A DNA stretch of 64,000 nt from Ischnura elegans (GCF_921293095.1 NC_060253.1:96365073-96429072); one strand, 5' to 3'; numbered from the stretch's first letter, positions 1 through 35,489 are shown. Numbers and translations: made by a program. The notes: a model not told the origin generated them from the letters alone.

Positions 1-1815
1 ACATTTTCAATGTATAAATATTATTTTAATGTGTGTTGGTTGTAACCCATGTTTATTGATTTGAGCTTTCCTAACTTTTTACAATGTTAGTTTAGACTGG
101 TAGAACGTACGAGTGGTACGTGGGAGTTTCGTTCCAATTAATTCTTACAAACTAATCCTTATCCGCTTTACGTGTGAATTTTGTGGACTCCTGTCCTGCT
201 TGTTAAAGAATAATTTCTGTTGTAATAACGATTTTTCATGTACAGACACCAGCTCAAAATAAAGGCTTTTGAAGCGTAATCGGATTTTTTACTTATTTGA
301 AGCAGTAATACCCCTATCCTTATAAGATCCCTACAAAATCCTGTCCCTAAATTCGCGCTGGTTAAAGGAAATAAGAAAAAATATTAAGTAATACGTAAAT
401 ACAGCAATATATGCAGACGACATTGGCAGTCAATTCCGATTGGCTGTTATCCTGACGTCACGCGATTGCCACGCCACAGTGGCCGGGGTAGCGGCGCAAC
501 CCCGCTTCGCCGCGAATTTCTCCCCCCCTCACCTACAAGTCTACTCGCCGTGACGGTTATTTCATAGAGGCGAAATCGATTTATGATTATCGAGGGCGTA
601 GCATCGAATTTTTCCCGTTACAATGAAAACAACTTTTGCCGCTCATTTCTATTTTCTCTTAGAGGCTATCGTTTTACTCATACCCACCGTCAACCTGTAC
701 CTGACCTGTACACACCTAGCAGTTCATAGACTGAATTTTTTAACAAATGTCACTCTTTCACGCAAATCTTAATTGTACGGTTCTACAAACATTGTAGAGG
801 AGAAAGATTTGATTTGTATATATTTTAGAAATAAATCGACATCATCAACTTACTGTGTTTTTATAAACAAGAGAACTTCAAAGACTTTTTCGGTCGTGAT
901 CTTCTGGTATCTAGCGGTCTTCCGCTGAATCTGGCATGACTAGAATAACAATTCGGATTTACTTGTTACATCTGACTGGCTACGTGCCAAGAATATTCGA
1001 TTATCGCTTGGCCCGCGAGTAGGCATTTCCAGTACGATTAAGGCTTTTTAGCGAATCAACGATAAATAGGTTGACACGCCTCTATTCAGCTATATTAACT
1101 GATTCGAGAAGAATTTATTTTTTAATTCATTGGACGAGAAGGTCTCTTTTAAAGGTTCAATTACGGTAGATGTGATATGTCGATTGGGTGTACAAGGAAA
1201 TACAGGAGTCTCCGCCCATAATTAAATCGTCCAAATTGGCTGATTTAACCAATTCAGCTGGTAATACGCTCCAAAGCACGAATATGATACTCGTACCTCG
1301 TACTCCGAAATCTCTGACTGACATGAGAAATTCGAGGAACGCCCCTTCGGTATGAATGACGTATGGTGACTAGAAATCCATTTAACTGCATGAGAAATAG
1401 ATTGTGTGACTATCAATACGAAAAATACTAGCTACTCGTGTTGCATTTTGTTTCGAGAGAATATTTGCGGTGCCGAAATATTATTCTTCAAACTGAATTC
1501 TACATTTGCAATTGTGAAATTAGTCAATATTGCGACAATATAGCAACAGGCTCTCTTCAATTGTTATCAGTGTGTCAAACTGTAAAAAAAAGTCATAACA
1601 ACATTTTAATAAAGTTGCCGACGAAATTTGGATATATTAATTTTTAAGCTATATATAATAACCTTTTGGTTCGATTGTACCTTTCTACTTCAGAAACTTA
1701 ATCCGCGATTGACAGTAAAGCCAGTTGACTGATACGTTTTTTAAATGCATGTTGGTAGACACTGCTTAAAGCAGGTCATATGATCTACAATCCGCAGCTG
1801 TAAGAAAAGAGCAGA
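1..1815. other. Intergenic / upstream region before ATP6AP2
   Basis: No gene is recognised here. The short open frames are not conserved-looking and have no splice-consistent continuation. An AATAAA at 258-263 could be the polyadenylation signal of a + strand gene ending just left of the window, but no coding sequence supports this. A GC-rich patch at about 420-560 is described separately. From about 700 to 1800 the sequence is AT-rich and featureless to my eye; part of it may be ATP6AP2 5' UTR or promoter. Confidence 0.5.
420..560. promoter_or_regulatory. Promoter-like patch with CCAAT box and CRE
   Basis: A locally GC-rich stretch in AT-rich surroundings holds an inverted CCAAT box (ATTGG at 439-443) and, about 10 bases on, a perfect CRE palindrome TGACGTCA at 453-460. 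Several CpG-containing words (CCGCTTCGCCGCG) follow. That arrangement is typical of a housekeeping promoter. Which gene it serves is not shown: ATP6AP2 starts coding 1.3 kb downstream, so a long 5' UTR or an untranslated first exon would be needed, or it may serve a gene to the left. Confidence 0.35.
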
Positions 1816-4800
1816 ATGCTGACCAATATGTTCAAGGTTTTATTTATCACGACCTGTGTAGCGGCTTCAGGTAAAAATCTGTCAACCTTTCCTTTCTTGA
1901 TAATCGTACCCTTTTATGGAAATCGTTTTCCGTCATATGTATAATTCATATTGTAAAATAAATGTTTTCCTTCCATAGTTTATGGGGCCGGAGAATTTGT
2001 CATTCTTCACTCTTCTCCTGGCGTTAAATTTTCAGGCCATGAAGAGGTGGATCAGAGTATGCTGAAGCATGTCTTTTCCTCAGCTCTTGGATTTTCAACT
2101 AATAAGGTAGTATTGCCGTTGATTTTTTACTTTCTCAGACTTAATCATGAATGTTGCATCCGAGTCAAATACATTTTTTAGGATAGCAAGTGGTCTGGAA
2201 TGGAAATCAAAGATCCCTTCCACTATCCAGTGGCGCTTTTCGTCCTTGTGGTTGATGGAGTTCGGAGCCTGTCGGTTGTAAGTGGATGGGGTGAAATAGA
2301 CACTGATGATGATAGTGTCACAGCTGAGGCCGTATTTCCATTGGTGACGGACGAAGACGAATCAGTTACGTTACGAGCCTTGGAAATGAGAATTAGAAAA
2401 AGATACCCTAGTGCGGGGCTGGGTGAGTGTGCAAATAACTCAGATACCGTGGAATACATAAGCTTAGTATATGGTGTTGTGACTATTTAAAGCTCAAACA
2501 CAACCTCAATTTCTTGTCGTATTGGCATAACTAAGGTCCAATTGTGCCTGTATAAACATTTTGATTAGTGCATTTTTTATTTTTCGTGCATAACTACTTT
2601 AACTATTGCTATGAAAACTATTTCCAGGAGGAAATCTCACTTTTATCAGAGCTGTACTTAGTGATGAAGATTCATTGCCAAATCAATGGAAGAAAGAAGA
2701 AATTTTGCCATTTTCACCCGCTGAAGAGGCTGAATGGAAAGCTCTGCGTGAGAACGAAGAAGAAAATCAAGCACTTTTCCAAGAAAATTTCCATTTCTTC
2801 TCCGAGTTGGTTGTGCTGGGAAAAATAGTGAATGGAGCTGTAAGTGACCTTTAAGCTTTTGAGTTTAGTTGAAAGTGCCTCATGGATTGGTTTATAAAAT
2901 TCCTTCTCACAGTTCGTAATAATCGAGTATGACATAAAATGCCTCATGAATTTTGAATATGTTGGATATGAACATTAATATTTTATGTAACTGACTTGTC
3001 TAACATGCACGTATTTGATTCTAATCATTCGGCATTTGCCTGCCTCTTTCTTCATTTCAGAAGCACTGGTCTCTCTCAAAGTTTTGGTGTATGTATTACT
3101 CCCTCAGAGGCAGTTTTCGACATCCTCTCATTTCCATCCACCAACATCCCTCTTTTCATCTCAAAGGTTACTCTCCTACCCACTGCGTTAATCCCCGAAA
3201 TTTCTTTCTTTTCCCCCATTTTATGTATATCTCATAGGCCTGACGGCTGTTTGTATCCTCCTCCTGCTACATTTCTGTACAATATATTTACGGAAGCAGG
3301 CTCGTCACCAATCCAAGTGCTTTTATATAAAATATTTGTCATCAATATTATTCCATTTAAAAGTGTTACATACTGGATTTAGTCTTTTACTGTGTAGGAA
3401 AATGTTTCCCTGCATGGTAAGTCCCACTCATTCTTCTAGACTTTGGTTTTCTTTTAGGCGACTTCATAAAATGATTTTTAGTTACACAGGATGCCATCTA
3501 ATACACCTTAGGCTGAATTACGAAGAGTAGAGTACAACTTAAATGCTATCATCTTTCCTTCTCGTTCCTAAGTTGGTGTCTGGTTATTGGCTGCTTGTCT
3601 GTCGAAACAGTGTCCCGTAGTGGCACCAAAAATTTAGGTGTATTAGATGGCATCCTGTGTGACTAAAAATCATTTTATGAAGTCTTGGGCACGTTCCTGG
3701 GGAAACTGGACCATAATGAGTTGATTTTTTATGTAAAACATTTACAAGACTGCAGGTATAGTACGGCTGAGAGACTTAAAACAGCTAGCCTGTTGCGTAC
3801 AGATGAAATCCAAAGTTAGATGCATTCTCGGGAGTGAGTGAGCTGCCTTCGGAGGACATTCTCTGCATCCTTCTAATCTAAATGCTAATGTTTCAGACTG
3901 GATAGCACCCTGGAAAACGTGGAAATTGCTGAAATTTTCATTTTCTATGTAGTGGACACCCTGAAGCTGTGTAAAATAACATATGAAGTTATCTCAATAG
4001 TGATTAGATCTTTAAAACCTTTTTATTTATAGTATAACATGTAATGTATGCTTGAAGTATTTCAAGTTGATGTTTACAATAATTTAATTCTACTACTGAC
4101 TCTTATTGGCTTTGCTTCTTAGTCGAAGTTCTAATTGAAAGAATCAGTGGTACCAAGAAAAGCATCCCTAAATTCTACAATACTAATGCGACTGGTAACA
4201 TAAATATCCACTTATAACTCTAGAAGACTCCATTTTATACAAATTCTGTTTCAGGTACATGCTGCAGAGAAGAAAGGGGTTTCTGGACCTGATGTTTATT
4301 GGCTAGTTCTGAGAGGACTTCACCCATTAATTGATTTGAATGGAGAGGGGTCAGAACAGTCGTCAAGAGCTATACAGATTCTATCCACCAGGGCACGCAC
4401 TATGGCAAACCTTCTCGCCAAGGCTTATGACAATCGGGTATGTTCATATCTTTGGATCTATATCAGTTATGCCTGAATTCATGCATTGTTGTTTAGCTTT
4501 GAAGAAAGAAATTTTCATGATTTATTTTATATAAACAGGTTCTTGTTGCTGTAGTTACCACTGATGCCAGTCATACTAGGCGTACCAGAAGTGTGAAGGC
4601 TGACATCGATGATCCTGACTTGGTATGGGATTCTACTTAAGATGAAGCTGCCTAACTATTATTTTCCTCTATTGTGATTGGATTAAAATTGATGCCTTCC
4701 ATTTGAAATCTCTTCATCATGAATTTTTGTTTTTCTTTGAGAATATGTTATTATATTAACCATTAAGTGATAAAAAATATTTGTTTCGGTAACCAGTGGA

Positions 4801-5533
4801 CGAAATCTTCGTGCCACTATAAAAGCTTCGACATTTAGTCCGGAGAAAAAACAGGATCCACTGTCTACTTTTTTTTAAAGAGTAAAACTTGAAGTAGATA
4901 GTGGATCCTGTTTTTTCTCCGGACTAACTGTCGAAGCTTTTATAGTGGCACGAAGATTTCGTCCACTGGTTACCGAAACAAATATTTTTTATCATTAAGG
5001 AGCTTTAGAATCAATGTCTTGGTAAAATATTGAACATCCATATTATTTAAAAGCCCTATTATATTTTTTCTGTATAGTTTTGCAATGAACTGTTAACCTG
5101 CTTTCCATTTGCCTTAATCTCTTATATTCTACTTTACAGGGTACTCTTCGCTTATCCAAGGAATATGGAATATATTACCCAGTTATGTTTAACATTTTCT
5201 TGTGGTTTATGGTGGCATTCTTCTTTGCATTAATTGCCATTTCACGTAAGTAAACTATTAAATTTAAGTCATAGTTTCAGGCTTAATTTTAAGGAAGCTT
5301 GTCTTATTCATAATGAAGGGTAGATTAAAACAAATAAAAATATGGATTCAAAAAGGTTTATGTGTTATGGACATGACATTAATATATATCACATACTGAT
5401 ATAGGCTGTAAAGAGGAGTACATAATAATAACATCAATTCTATTCTTCAACAGTTGCAATAGCCACCATGGATCCTGGCAGAGATTCCATAATTTACCGA
5501 ATGACCAGCTCAAGCATGAAAAAAGACAATTGA
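1816..5533 (+). CDS. ATP6AP2: ATP6AP2, V-ATPase accessory subunit 2 / (pro)renin receptor
   Basis: Eight coding exons: 1816-1870, 1979-2106, 2182-2422, 2628-2839, 4255-4437, 4539-4622, 5140-5245, 5454-5533; 1089 nt, 362 residues, close to the family's usual 320-350. All introns are GT-AG and phases match. The protein has a hydrophobic N-terminal signal peptide (residues 1 to about 18; a second Met at residue 5 could also start), a lumenal domain with family words such as VVDGV and KDPF, a minimal furin-type site RRTR at 287-290, one membrane span at about 316-340, and a cytosolic tail starting MDPGRDSIIYRM like vertebrate ATP6AP2. It ends KKDN, a KKxx retrieval signal. Known family role: assembly and sorting of the vacuolar H+-ATPase, and Wnt/planar polarity signalling. 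Introns 4 and 6 carry long inverted repeats. Identity is secure; exon edges were worked out by hand. Confidence 0.97.
3461..3683. repeat. Inverted-repeat element (MITE-like), ATP6AP2 intron 4
   Basis: A left arm of about 48 bases at 3461-3508 is repeated in inverted orientation at 3636-3683 with a single mismatch seen by eye. It begins ACTTCATAAAATGATTTTTA and ends near AATACACCT. About 127 bases lie between the arms. I see no clear target-site duplication, so the class is unknown. In the pre-mRNA it would fold into a strong hairpin. Confidence 0.75.
4768..4994. mobile_element. Foldback MITE (near-perfect 104-bp palindrome arms), ATP6AP2 intron 6
   Basis: Arms at about 4768-4872 and 4891-4994 are almost perfectly complementary, with a loop of under 20 bases, and start TGATAAAAAATATTTGTTTC. 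The 227-bp unit is flanked on both sides by TTAAG (4763-4767 and 4995-4999), read as a 5-bp target-site duplication. If the duplication is only TTAA the ends differ by one base, so a piggyBac-type origin cannot be excluded. The near-identity of the arms suggests a young insertion or selection for the hairpin. There is no coding capacity. Confidence 0.85.
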
Positions 5534-6190
5534 AAGGAATTCTATCATTGTCTTCTAGGTAGTGAACGTATGTGTGTGTGTGTGGTTTCAATGTCATAGA
5601 GATTCCTCATTGTAGATTAATAACTTATTGTTATGCTGCATTTCCATAAGTATTCAAACTTGCACAAAACTTTGTGTAATTACATTCCAAGGTTGTAAAT
5701 TTTGTAAATGTTTTGTTAATTTTTGATGGCATAGGCATGTAAATAATGTGTTAAAAGGGTGTAAAATTTTGGTCTAGGTATAATTAGTGATCATGTAGTA
5801 TTGATAGATAAATTGTCTCTAACGAAACATGTCATGTTTTTATTGAACATACATATTCCTGGGCAATAAATATGATATCTACCTATCTGGTATTCCTTGT
5901 ACGCAATCCTGGGCAAATTCCAGGTAACCTGACATCTTAGGCAATTTTATCTTAGAATGAAAAATTACTTGCTCTTTACACCTTACTGGAGATTGATGCG
6001 CCTTCTTTGTTCCAGGAAAATTTGTTAGGTAATTGAAGCAGCATTATTCAAAGTATAAATATTGATAAGGAATATAGCAGAATTAAATAGGTTATTTAAA
6101 ATACATATTCCATTGAATTAGTTGATAATATTCAGATAGAGCACTGACAATCAGTCTCTTATCCTTTCCCTTGAGGTACAACCTAGTCAA
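5534..6190. other. ATP6AP2 3' UTR and following spacer
   Basis: This AT-rich sequence follows the ATP6AP2 stop and includes a short GT run at about 5569-5582. An AATAAA at 5865-5870 is the best candidate polyadenylation signal, which would give a 3' UTR of roughly 340-360 bases. Beyond it no feature is seen until the LINE remnant. Confidence 0.6.
5865..5870 (+). terminator. Candidate polyadenylation signal of ATP6AP2
   Basis: Canonical AATAAA about 330 bases after the ATP6AP2 stop codon, on the coding strand. No transcript evidence is available. Confidence 0.5.
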
Positions 6191-7910
6191 GGTGGAAAGG
6201 CTTGCGACTTCCTATGACCCCTAGCGATGCACTGGTGGGATTAATAAATTTTCCTGATAAACCCTACCCCTATCTCTTCCCTGAATGAGGATGAGAATAC
6301 CAAGAAGATAATGGCTATGATGATTGTAGGGACATGGAATGTGAGGACAATGAGGAGGGCAGGTAAGCTAGAATATGTAAAAGGGGAAATGCAGAGAGGA
6401 AGGATAGATTTCTTGGGTCTATCTGAAATGAGGTTGAAGGATAGTGGGGACTACTCGAGTGACGGGTACAGGATTATATGTAGTGGTGGGGAGGAAAGTC
6501 AACGAGGGGTTGGTTTGGTATTAAATGAGAAGCTCGGTAAGAGTGTTGTTGGTATAGATCAGGTAAGCAATAGAATTCTGGTGGTAGAAATTGAGGAACG
6601 ACCACCAAATTTGTGGTTCAAGTTTACCTGCCCACTAGCAATCATAGGGAGAAAGAAGTAGATGAGTTGTATAAATAGCTAGAGTAAATAATTAGAGAAA
6701 CCCCAAGTTAGAAAATTTTAGTGGTGATGAGGGACTGGACCGCCTCAATTGGGGAAGGGAGGGATGGAATAGGAGAATTGGGACTAGGTTTGAGGAATGA
6801 CGGAAAAGAGAAAGCAGCAGAATTTTGCAGGGGTAACAAGTTATTCATCTCAAACACACAGTTCAATCATCATGCAGGATGGAGATACACACGGAAAAGT
6901 GGAGGGGATATGGGGAGATATCAGATGGATTACATCTTTGTGAGGCAGAGATTTAGGAATAGTGTAAAAAACTTGCGCAGCTTCCCTGCAGCAGATTTGG
7001 ATTCTGAGCACAACCTAGTGCTTATAAAATGCAGCATAATGTTCAAAAGACTAATCAAAATTAGAAAGGCGAGGAAATAGAATGTAGAAGCTCTGAAGGG
7101 GAGAATGAGGAGAGAATATCAGGAACTAGTGGAAAATAGTATCCAGGAGATTGAAAATTCACAGAATGTAGAGGAAGCATGGGATAGTATTAAAACTGGA
7201 ATAGTAAATGAGGCGGAGAAGTCAATTGGCTACTCTAATAGTGGAAGGATTAAAAAGCCATGGATGACAGAGGAAATGATAACAAACATGGGTGAGAGAA
7301 GGAAGTGTTAGAACGTGGACACAGCAGGACAAAATGATGTATGGGCAAATAAATAATCAATTACAGCATAAAACGAAGAGGGTGTGGGAGGCTTGGTGGA
7401 AAAGACAGCGCGAGGAAATGGAAACGCTTCAGAAGGAAGGAGAGGTAGGCACGTTGTACACCAAGGTGAAGTTGCTATTTATAAGGTGGCAAAATAGGAT
7501 AAGCCATGTCAAAAATTAGGGCCAAAGATGGAACAATGCTAATGGAGTGAGATGAGGTTCTGAATAGATGGAAGGAATATGTGGAGGATCTGTATAACAG
7601 CAGCAATAGGAAAAGAGTTTGAATTTAGTGGAGGATAGTGCAGTGGGGGAAGATTATCTTGGGCCGGGGATCTTACACGTGGAAATCCAGAGAGCCCTTC
7701 GTGACATCAAGGCTAGGTTGGCATGGACTATATCCTGTGTGTGCTTCTGAAGACTAGGGAGGGGTGGTAAGAGAAGGTTTTTTGAACTAGTGTGCAGGAC
7801 CTGTGAGGAGGGATGTTGGCCGGAGAATTTCGTTAAAACTGTCCTGATTCCGCTGCCAAAAAAGAAGTCAGCTACGGAATGCAGAGATCGTAAGATTACA
7901 TAATAGCCTA
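6190..7910 (+). mobile_element. Degenerate non-LTR retrotransposon (endonuclease plus start of RT), CFDP2/RTE-like
   Basis: From 6311 the + strand encodes an APE-type endonuclease: WNVRTM near the start, DFLGLSEMR with the catalytic Glu, RGVGLVL, then in a second frame (6721-7080) RNDG, a YQMDYIFV block and SEHNLVLIKC, which match the NQIDYI and SDH blocks of such nucleases. A linker follows at 7105-7519 in two more frames (words like WEAWWKRQREE and YTKVK), then the beginning of the reverse transcriptase (about 7660-7900, GCWPENFVKTVLIP). The polymerase core is absent. At least three frame changes or stops separate the pieces, so this is an old dead copy. The clade is an inference from the resemblance to arthropod 'craniofacial development protein 2-like' LINE ORFs. 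Confidence 0.8.
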
Positions 7911-8490
7911 ATATTACATAATTAGCCTCATTAAAAAATACACCTAAACAGAAGTTAAAGCAAATATTTTCTTGAGATTAGCAGTGAGTCATGGATGATG
8001 ACAGCATCATAGATATCAAGGGTGAGAGTATTTAAAATGTAGAGCTGCAGAAGAAAAATGAAGTTCCTAATGATAAAGTAAGTACTGTTCATTAACTTAA
8101 GGATCTTAAAAAGGGAGGTAGAAATGAGTCTTCCAAAAACCATTTGAAAATTGGCCACATAAAAAATTATTGTCTCATAATACAAATACTTTCCAAAGAT
8201 AAATAGACTGGAGGAATGACACAAGAAATTCATATCGAGATAGATGAAATAGTTGAAGAAGGATGGAAGAGAGGAAAAATTGGCAGAAAAGGACATTAAG
8301 AGAAACTACATCACACCAATTAAGCAAACTTAGACACTGAAAATCACATGTCACCAGGAAGACTAGGTCTGGGGCACAGTATTGACTGAATGACATTGTT
8401 ATTGAATCTGAAAAGTATGTTCAATGAGCATCAAGCCTTGGTATTAATTGAAGAGTAATACATCAAAACATTTACATTAAGAAGAGGTGC
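7911..8490. other. Spacer with no recognised feature
   Basis: AT-rich sequence after the LINE remnant. Open frames on the minus strand at 7955-8396 are low-complexity hydrophobic translations with no family resemblance. Confidence 0.5.
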
Positions 8491-8788
8491 AGTCACGGGG
8501 GGGGTTTTCTGGGTTACAACCCCGCCTTGAGCATTTACAAGAAGCACCAAAAAGGAGTAAGATGTCCTCAATGAATATAAAAAAAACTTTATTTTAATAA
8601 ATTCTTACACAAAACTACTGCTTTTGAGTCCTAAAAATCACGCTTTCAATATCAAAAATCACTGACCCCCCTTTGTCTTGGGGTGTTTTCCTTGCACCCC
8701 GGAAGGGCTCCGAAATGTTCAGTATACTCCCCAAACATTTCGGGGCATTAGAACCCCACCATTTCAAAATCCTGGCTACGCCACTGAC
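8491..8788 (-). mobile_element. Degraded non-autonomous DNA transposon (CAGTGGCGTAGCC end)
   Basis: On the - strand the unit begins CAGTGGCGTAGCCAGGATTT near 8787, the end typical of a widespread animal hAT-like non-autonomous repeat, and it carries the usual CCCC/GGGG-rich flanks. The other end at about 8491 (CAGTCACGGGGGG) is only a poor match to the inverted terminal repeat. There is no coding capacity and it is clearly old. Confidence 0.5.
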
Positions 8789-9829
8789 AGTACCCTAGGA
8801 CCAATTCTTTATGTTTGATTTAACCAAGTTTTGGGCATGTATCTTATTTTTTGACCAAATTTTGATATAAGAAAGCTTATCATCCATTCTTAATTTTAAA
8901 TGAAACTCATTGAATTAACTTTGTGTGTTCACTTTTTCCTGCAGTAATTCTTGTTTGAGCAGCACTACATTTTCCATGTCATGAGGCCTGAGCCCGAAAC
9001 ATGCAAGTTAACGGGCTTTCCCTCACTGGCTATCACACCATATCTAAAAACCAATTGAGTAATGGACATAGTTTGACCAGTAAATAAATTTTTACATTGG
9101 TATGAAGGATGGTGAGAGATGGGTGGAACGAAAATGGACACAGAAACAGCAAATATAGAAGAAGCATACCGACTTAAGGATTAATTATCAACTTAGTCAT
9201 CATCATGCAATGGTATAGCTAGATTTACATATATAAGGCTCCTCAATGGGTATATACCATCCTATTATTGTCATCAGGCTCAGTCCAACAGATGCTGAAT
9301 ATGAATATCAGCAACATACTTTTTAGGGGGAGAAGAGGTGGACAGCTAGCCAACTGGTGCGCTCACAATTTTAAGCCTGAGCAATCACAAGTTTAAATCA
9401 TTGAACATTACCTAATAAAATATGTAGTAAGACACATTCTTGGAATGAAAAATGAGAAGCAGGTTCAAGTGTACAGCGTACTATGTAAGTGGCTCTCTTA
9501 ATTGTAATAAATTTGGACAGGAATATTAGTTCAAATCAGCAGAAACATTCTTAAATCCATTCCCCAAAGTTTGACGTGTCAACAAATGATAGAAATTCAA
9601 TAAAATCAGCTGTAAAACAGGATAATTCAAAAAAATAAGACAACTTTAAAATTGATTGAGAGGGTTCTAAAGAACAGGAATAAAAATACCCATAATTCAT
9701 AGCCTGGAAGGAACTAGGCAAGATTCTCACATATCTCTGCTCTAAGCATTTCGGAACACTCACACTGTAATGGTGATTGTTATATGCCCACCTAATTCAA
9801 TCAGTAAGAACTGGTAACATACATGTATA
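8789..9829. other. Spacer with no recognised gene
   Basis: AT-rich sequence. A stretch near 9340-9400 vaguely resembles a tRNA-derived SINE head but lacks a good box B. Nothing else can be supported. Confidence 0.4.
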
Positions 9830-9981
9830 CCATATTTCTCCAAATTTAGCCCCCCCCCCTAATTTTGAGGCTTGAGTTTCAGGAAAAAATTTAAAAAATG
9901 GGTTTCACTATAGTCCCCCCCCTTTACTTTTACCATGGGCATTTTTGGAAAAAAGGGGGGAATATATTCAGACAAATACAT
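9830..9981. mobile_element. Short TA-flanked MITE with poly-C/poly-G ends, copy 1
   Basis: The left end CCATATTTCTCC is followed by two CCCCCC runs. The right half has GGGGGG and then ATATATTCAGAC, an approximate inverted repeat of the left. TA dinucleotides flank it at 9828-9829 and 9982-9983. The same 150-bp unit occurs at 31668-31818, which confirms a dispersed family. TA flanks suggest a Tc1/mariner or pogo-type mobiliser; that is inference. Confidence 0.7.
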
Positions 9982-9983
9982 TA

Positions 9984-10987
9984 CAGCAAACTCACATTCT
10001 CCAAGCAATTTTAGACATGACAATCGAGTGGTAGGTTCATGTTCATCTCCCACTGGTACTTCATTACTGTATTTTTGCAATTACTTTAGCCAGAATATCT
10101 TATTGCCATTACATATTAACAAAAAAATTCTTCCATAAATAGCAACTGCAAAGGAAATTTAATGCATCATATTTGTTAGGGTCAGCCATTGCCTACAAAT
10201 ACATTAATCAAAAAGAGGGAACTTGATAAAACAAAGTTTCATTAGCATTAAAAATAACATGAAAAACTGAAACTAAAATTGCTGACTGCTATCAAAATTT
10301 AAATCAACAGGAGTATCTCAGTACTAACAAAATTATAATTTTTTGCTACGATGATACACACAAAAGATAGAAAATGACCGCATCCATCACAACATAAATC
10401 ACTCAAGTGAAAAGAGCTCATATATACAATCCTCTAACACACTTATTTCTCATCCAAAATAATGGTTTAAATAACACACAACATTTATGTAAATATTTTT
10501 ATTATCTTTTAACATTTTATAAATATGATAATTAAACATTTCTGCCAAAGGTAGACATAATATTCAAAATCTCACTTAAAAAGGTATAAACCGTAAGTCA
10601 TTATACAGTAAGAAATGTAACCTAATAAAAACAATTGCTTTCACCAGGTTAATGAAAGTTGAACAGACTTGGTCAGTCATTACACAGTTTGCACAAAGGG
10701 TGGCTGACTAGTCAAAATTAACATTTCAGTAAGACAAATGAAAATATGAAAAACATTCTGATATTATGGGACATACACAAGACACTGATAACTTCTCCCT
10801 AGACTCCCCAAGGTAGTTGAGGAATTAAGCATTTAGATAAAAACACTACTAAGTACCAACAGGTATTGGCAAAACAATGCATCCCATATAATAATCAAAA
10901 TTTCAATGCTGAAAAATGGAAATTTGTACAGCTGCATTCTTAAGTTTCAAAACTGAAAATGCAAAAAATGCAGGAATGTCGACTCGC
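9984..10987 (-). other. Polr2A 3' UTR and downstream spacer
   Basis: AT-rich sequence downstream of the Polr2A stop codon (10988). The first AATAAA on the - strand is at 10503-10498, which would give a 3' UTR of about 500 bases. No other feature is seen. Confidence 0.5.
10498..10503 (-). terminator. Candidate polyadenylation signal of Polr2A
   Basis: TTTATT on the + strand (AATAAA on the - strand), the nearest canonical signal after the Polr2A stop, about 485 bases downstream. Confidence 0.5.
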
Positions 10988-34277
<23,290 letters not shown>

Positions 34278-35489
34278 TTTGTAGGACTTGGGGCAGACAC
34301 AGAAGGTAGATAATTACGTATCACAGAACAGTCTGCAAGACGCTAAAAAGCACTTAATTGTTATTTCTTCTCAAAATCGTCTCGGATGAGCAAATTTTGT
34401 GCTCCCCGGGTGTAAAACCCGGGAAAAAAGCCTGAAAACAACCCAGAAGCTCACGCGCTGTTACGCAAGCTTTCCCGAAGTAGCAGTTCCCAGACATCTG
34501 CGCGGCAGAAGCGCCTCCGACGGCAATATATAGCAATAAATTGGTGGGAGATACTATCGCCATCTAGTAATAAACTACTACAAACTGCCAAACAAGAAAG
34601 CGATGGGCCAATAAAAACAGCCAAAGAAGGGCACCCGATTCAAATTGTAGTTAGAAATGAAAAATTATTTCATTTTTGCTTCTGGAAAGGATCAAGAGAA
34701 AATGTTGCTGTTATGCTGTTTCATAACATATCTAATCTTATTGTAACTTATCTTCGGGTAATTTACCTTGATATATCTATCCTAATTAATTTCAGAATGA
34801 ATAATTCTGCACAGGTCCTGGTTGAAAGCCATTTTACCAATTATTATATTTTGCAGTCATACAACAATATCAAGGATAACATTCGGGTATTTTAACACAA
34901 GAACGACAGAGTGAGCCATTTTGGCTATAACTTGCCGTCTTTCTGGGCAAAATATCATTTATTTCCTAAAAACATCCATACACCAGATACCTGTCTGCAA
35001 TAAACCTAAAGGTCTTTCAAGTGGATGGAAAGTAATGAAAGGCCTAATTTAGTGACAAAAAATGGTTAGCGAATAAAGTGAAGGAACAAATTTCACTTTC
35101 TCACTCTGCCCTTCAAGTGTTAATGGAATAATTAGTGTTCTCTATATTCATAATTTGACCTCGGAAGCTCTTGCCTTCTAAGATAAGTGGTGTGATTAAG
35201 AATATAAGTATGCTGGTATCATAAGAGCATGGATAATGGTTGAGTATTTTCCAGTTTTTTGAGCTAATTGAAGGTGGTCAGGTTAAATATAAAATGGAAA
35301 AGATTTTTAATGCAACCTATCCCTTAAAATACCCAATGTCCCTATCAAAGATTTTTCTTGTCAGTCAGATTTCAATCGCCTCTCTCTCCATCCTAAACCA
35401 AAACTCGGTGGCATGACCCAGTGGTTTGATATTAAGTCACTTGATGGCATGATTTTGGAATATTATTCTATGTGACTGCCAAATTTTCA
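34278..35489. other. Polr2A upstream region
   Basis: Presumed Polr2A 5' UTR and promoter on the - strand side; a CCAAT word lies at 34608-34612. From about 34650 to 35490 the sequence is AT-rich without a recognisable gene. No TATA box or initiator can be assigned with confidence. Confidence 0.4.

Noticed and set aside
2996-3382. 128-codon open frame in ATP6AP2 intron 4
   Set aside because: No family resemblance, not splice-compatible with the gene, low-complexity hydrophobic composition.
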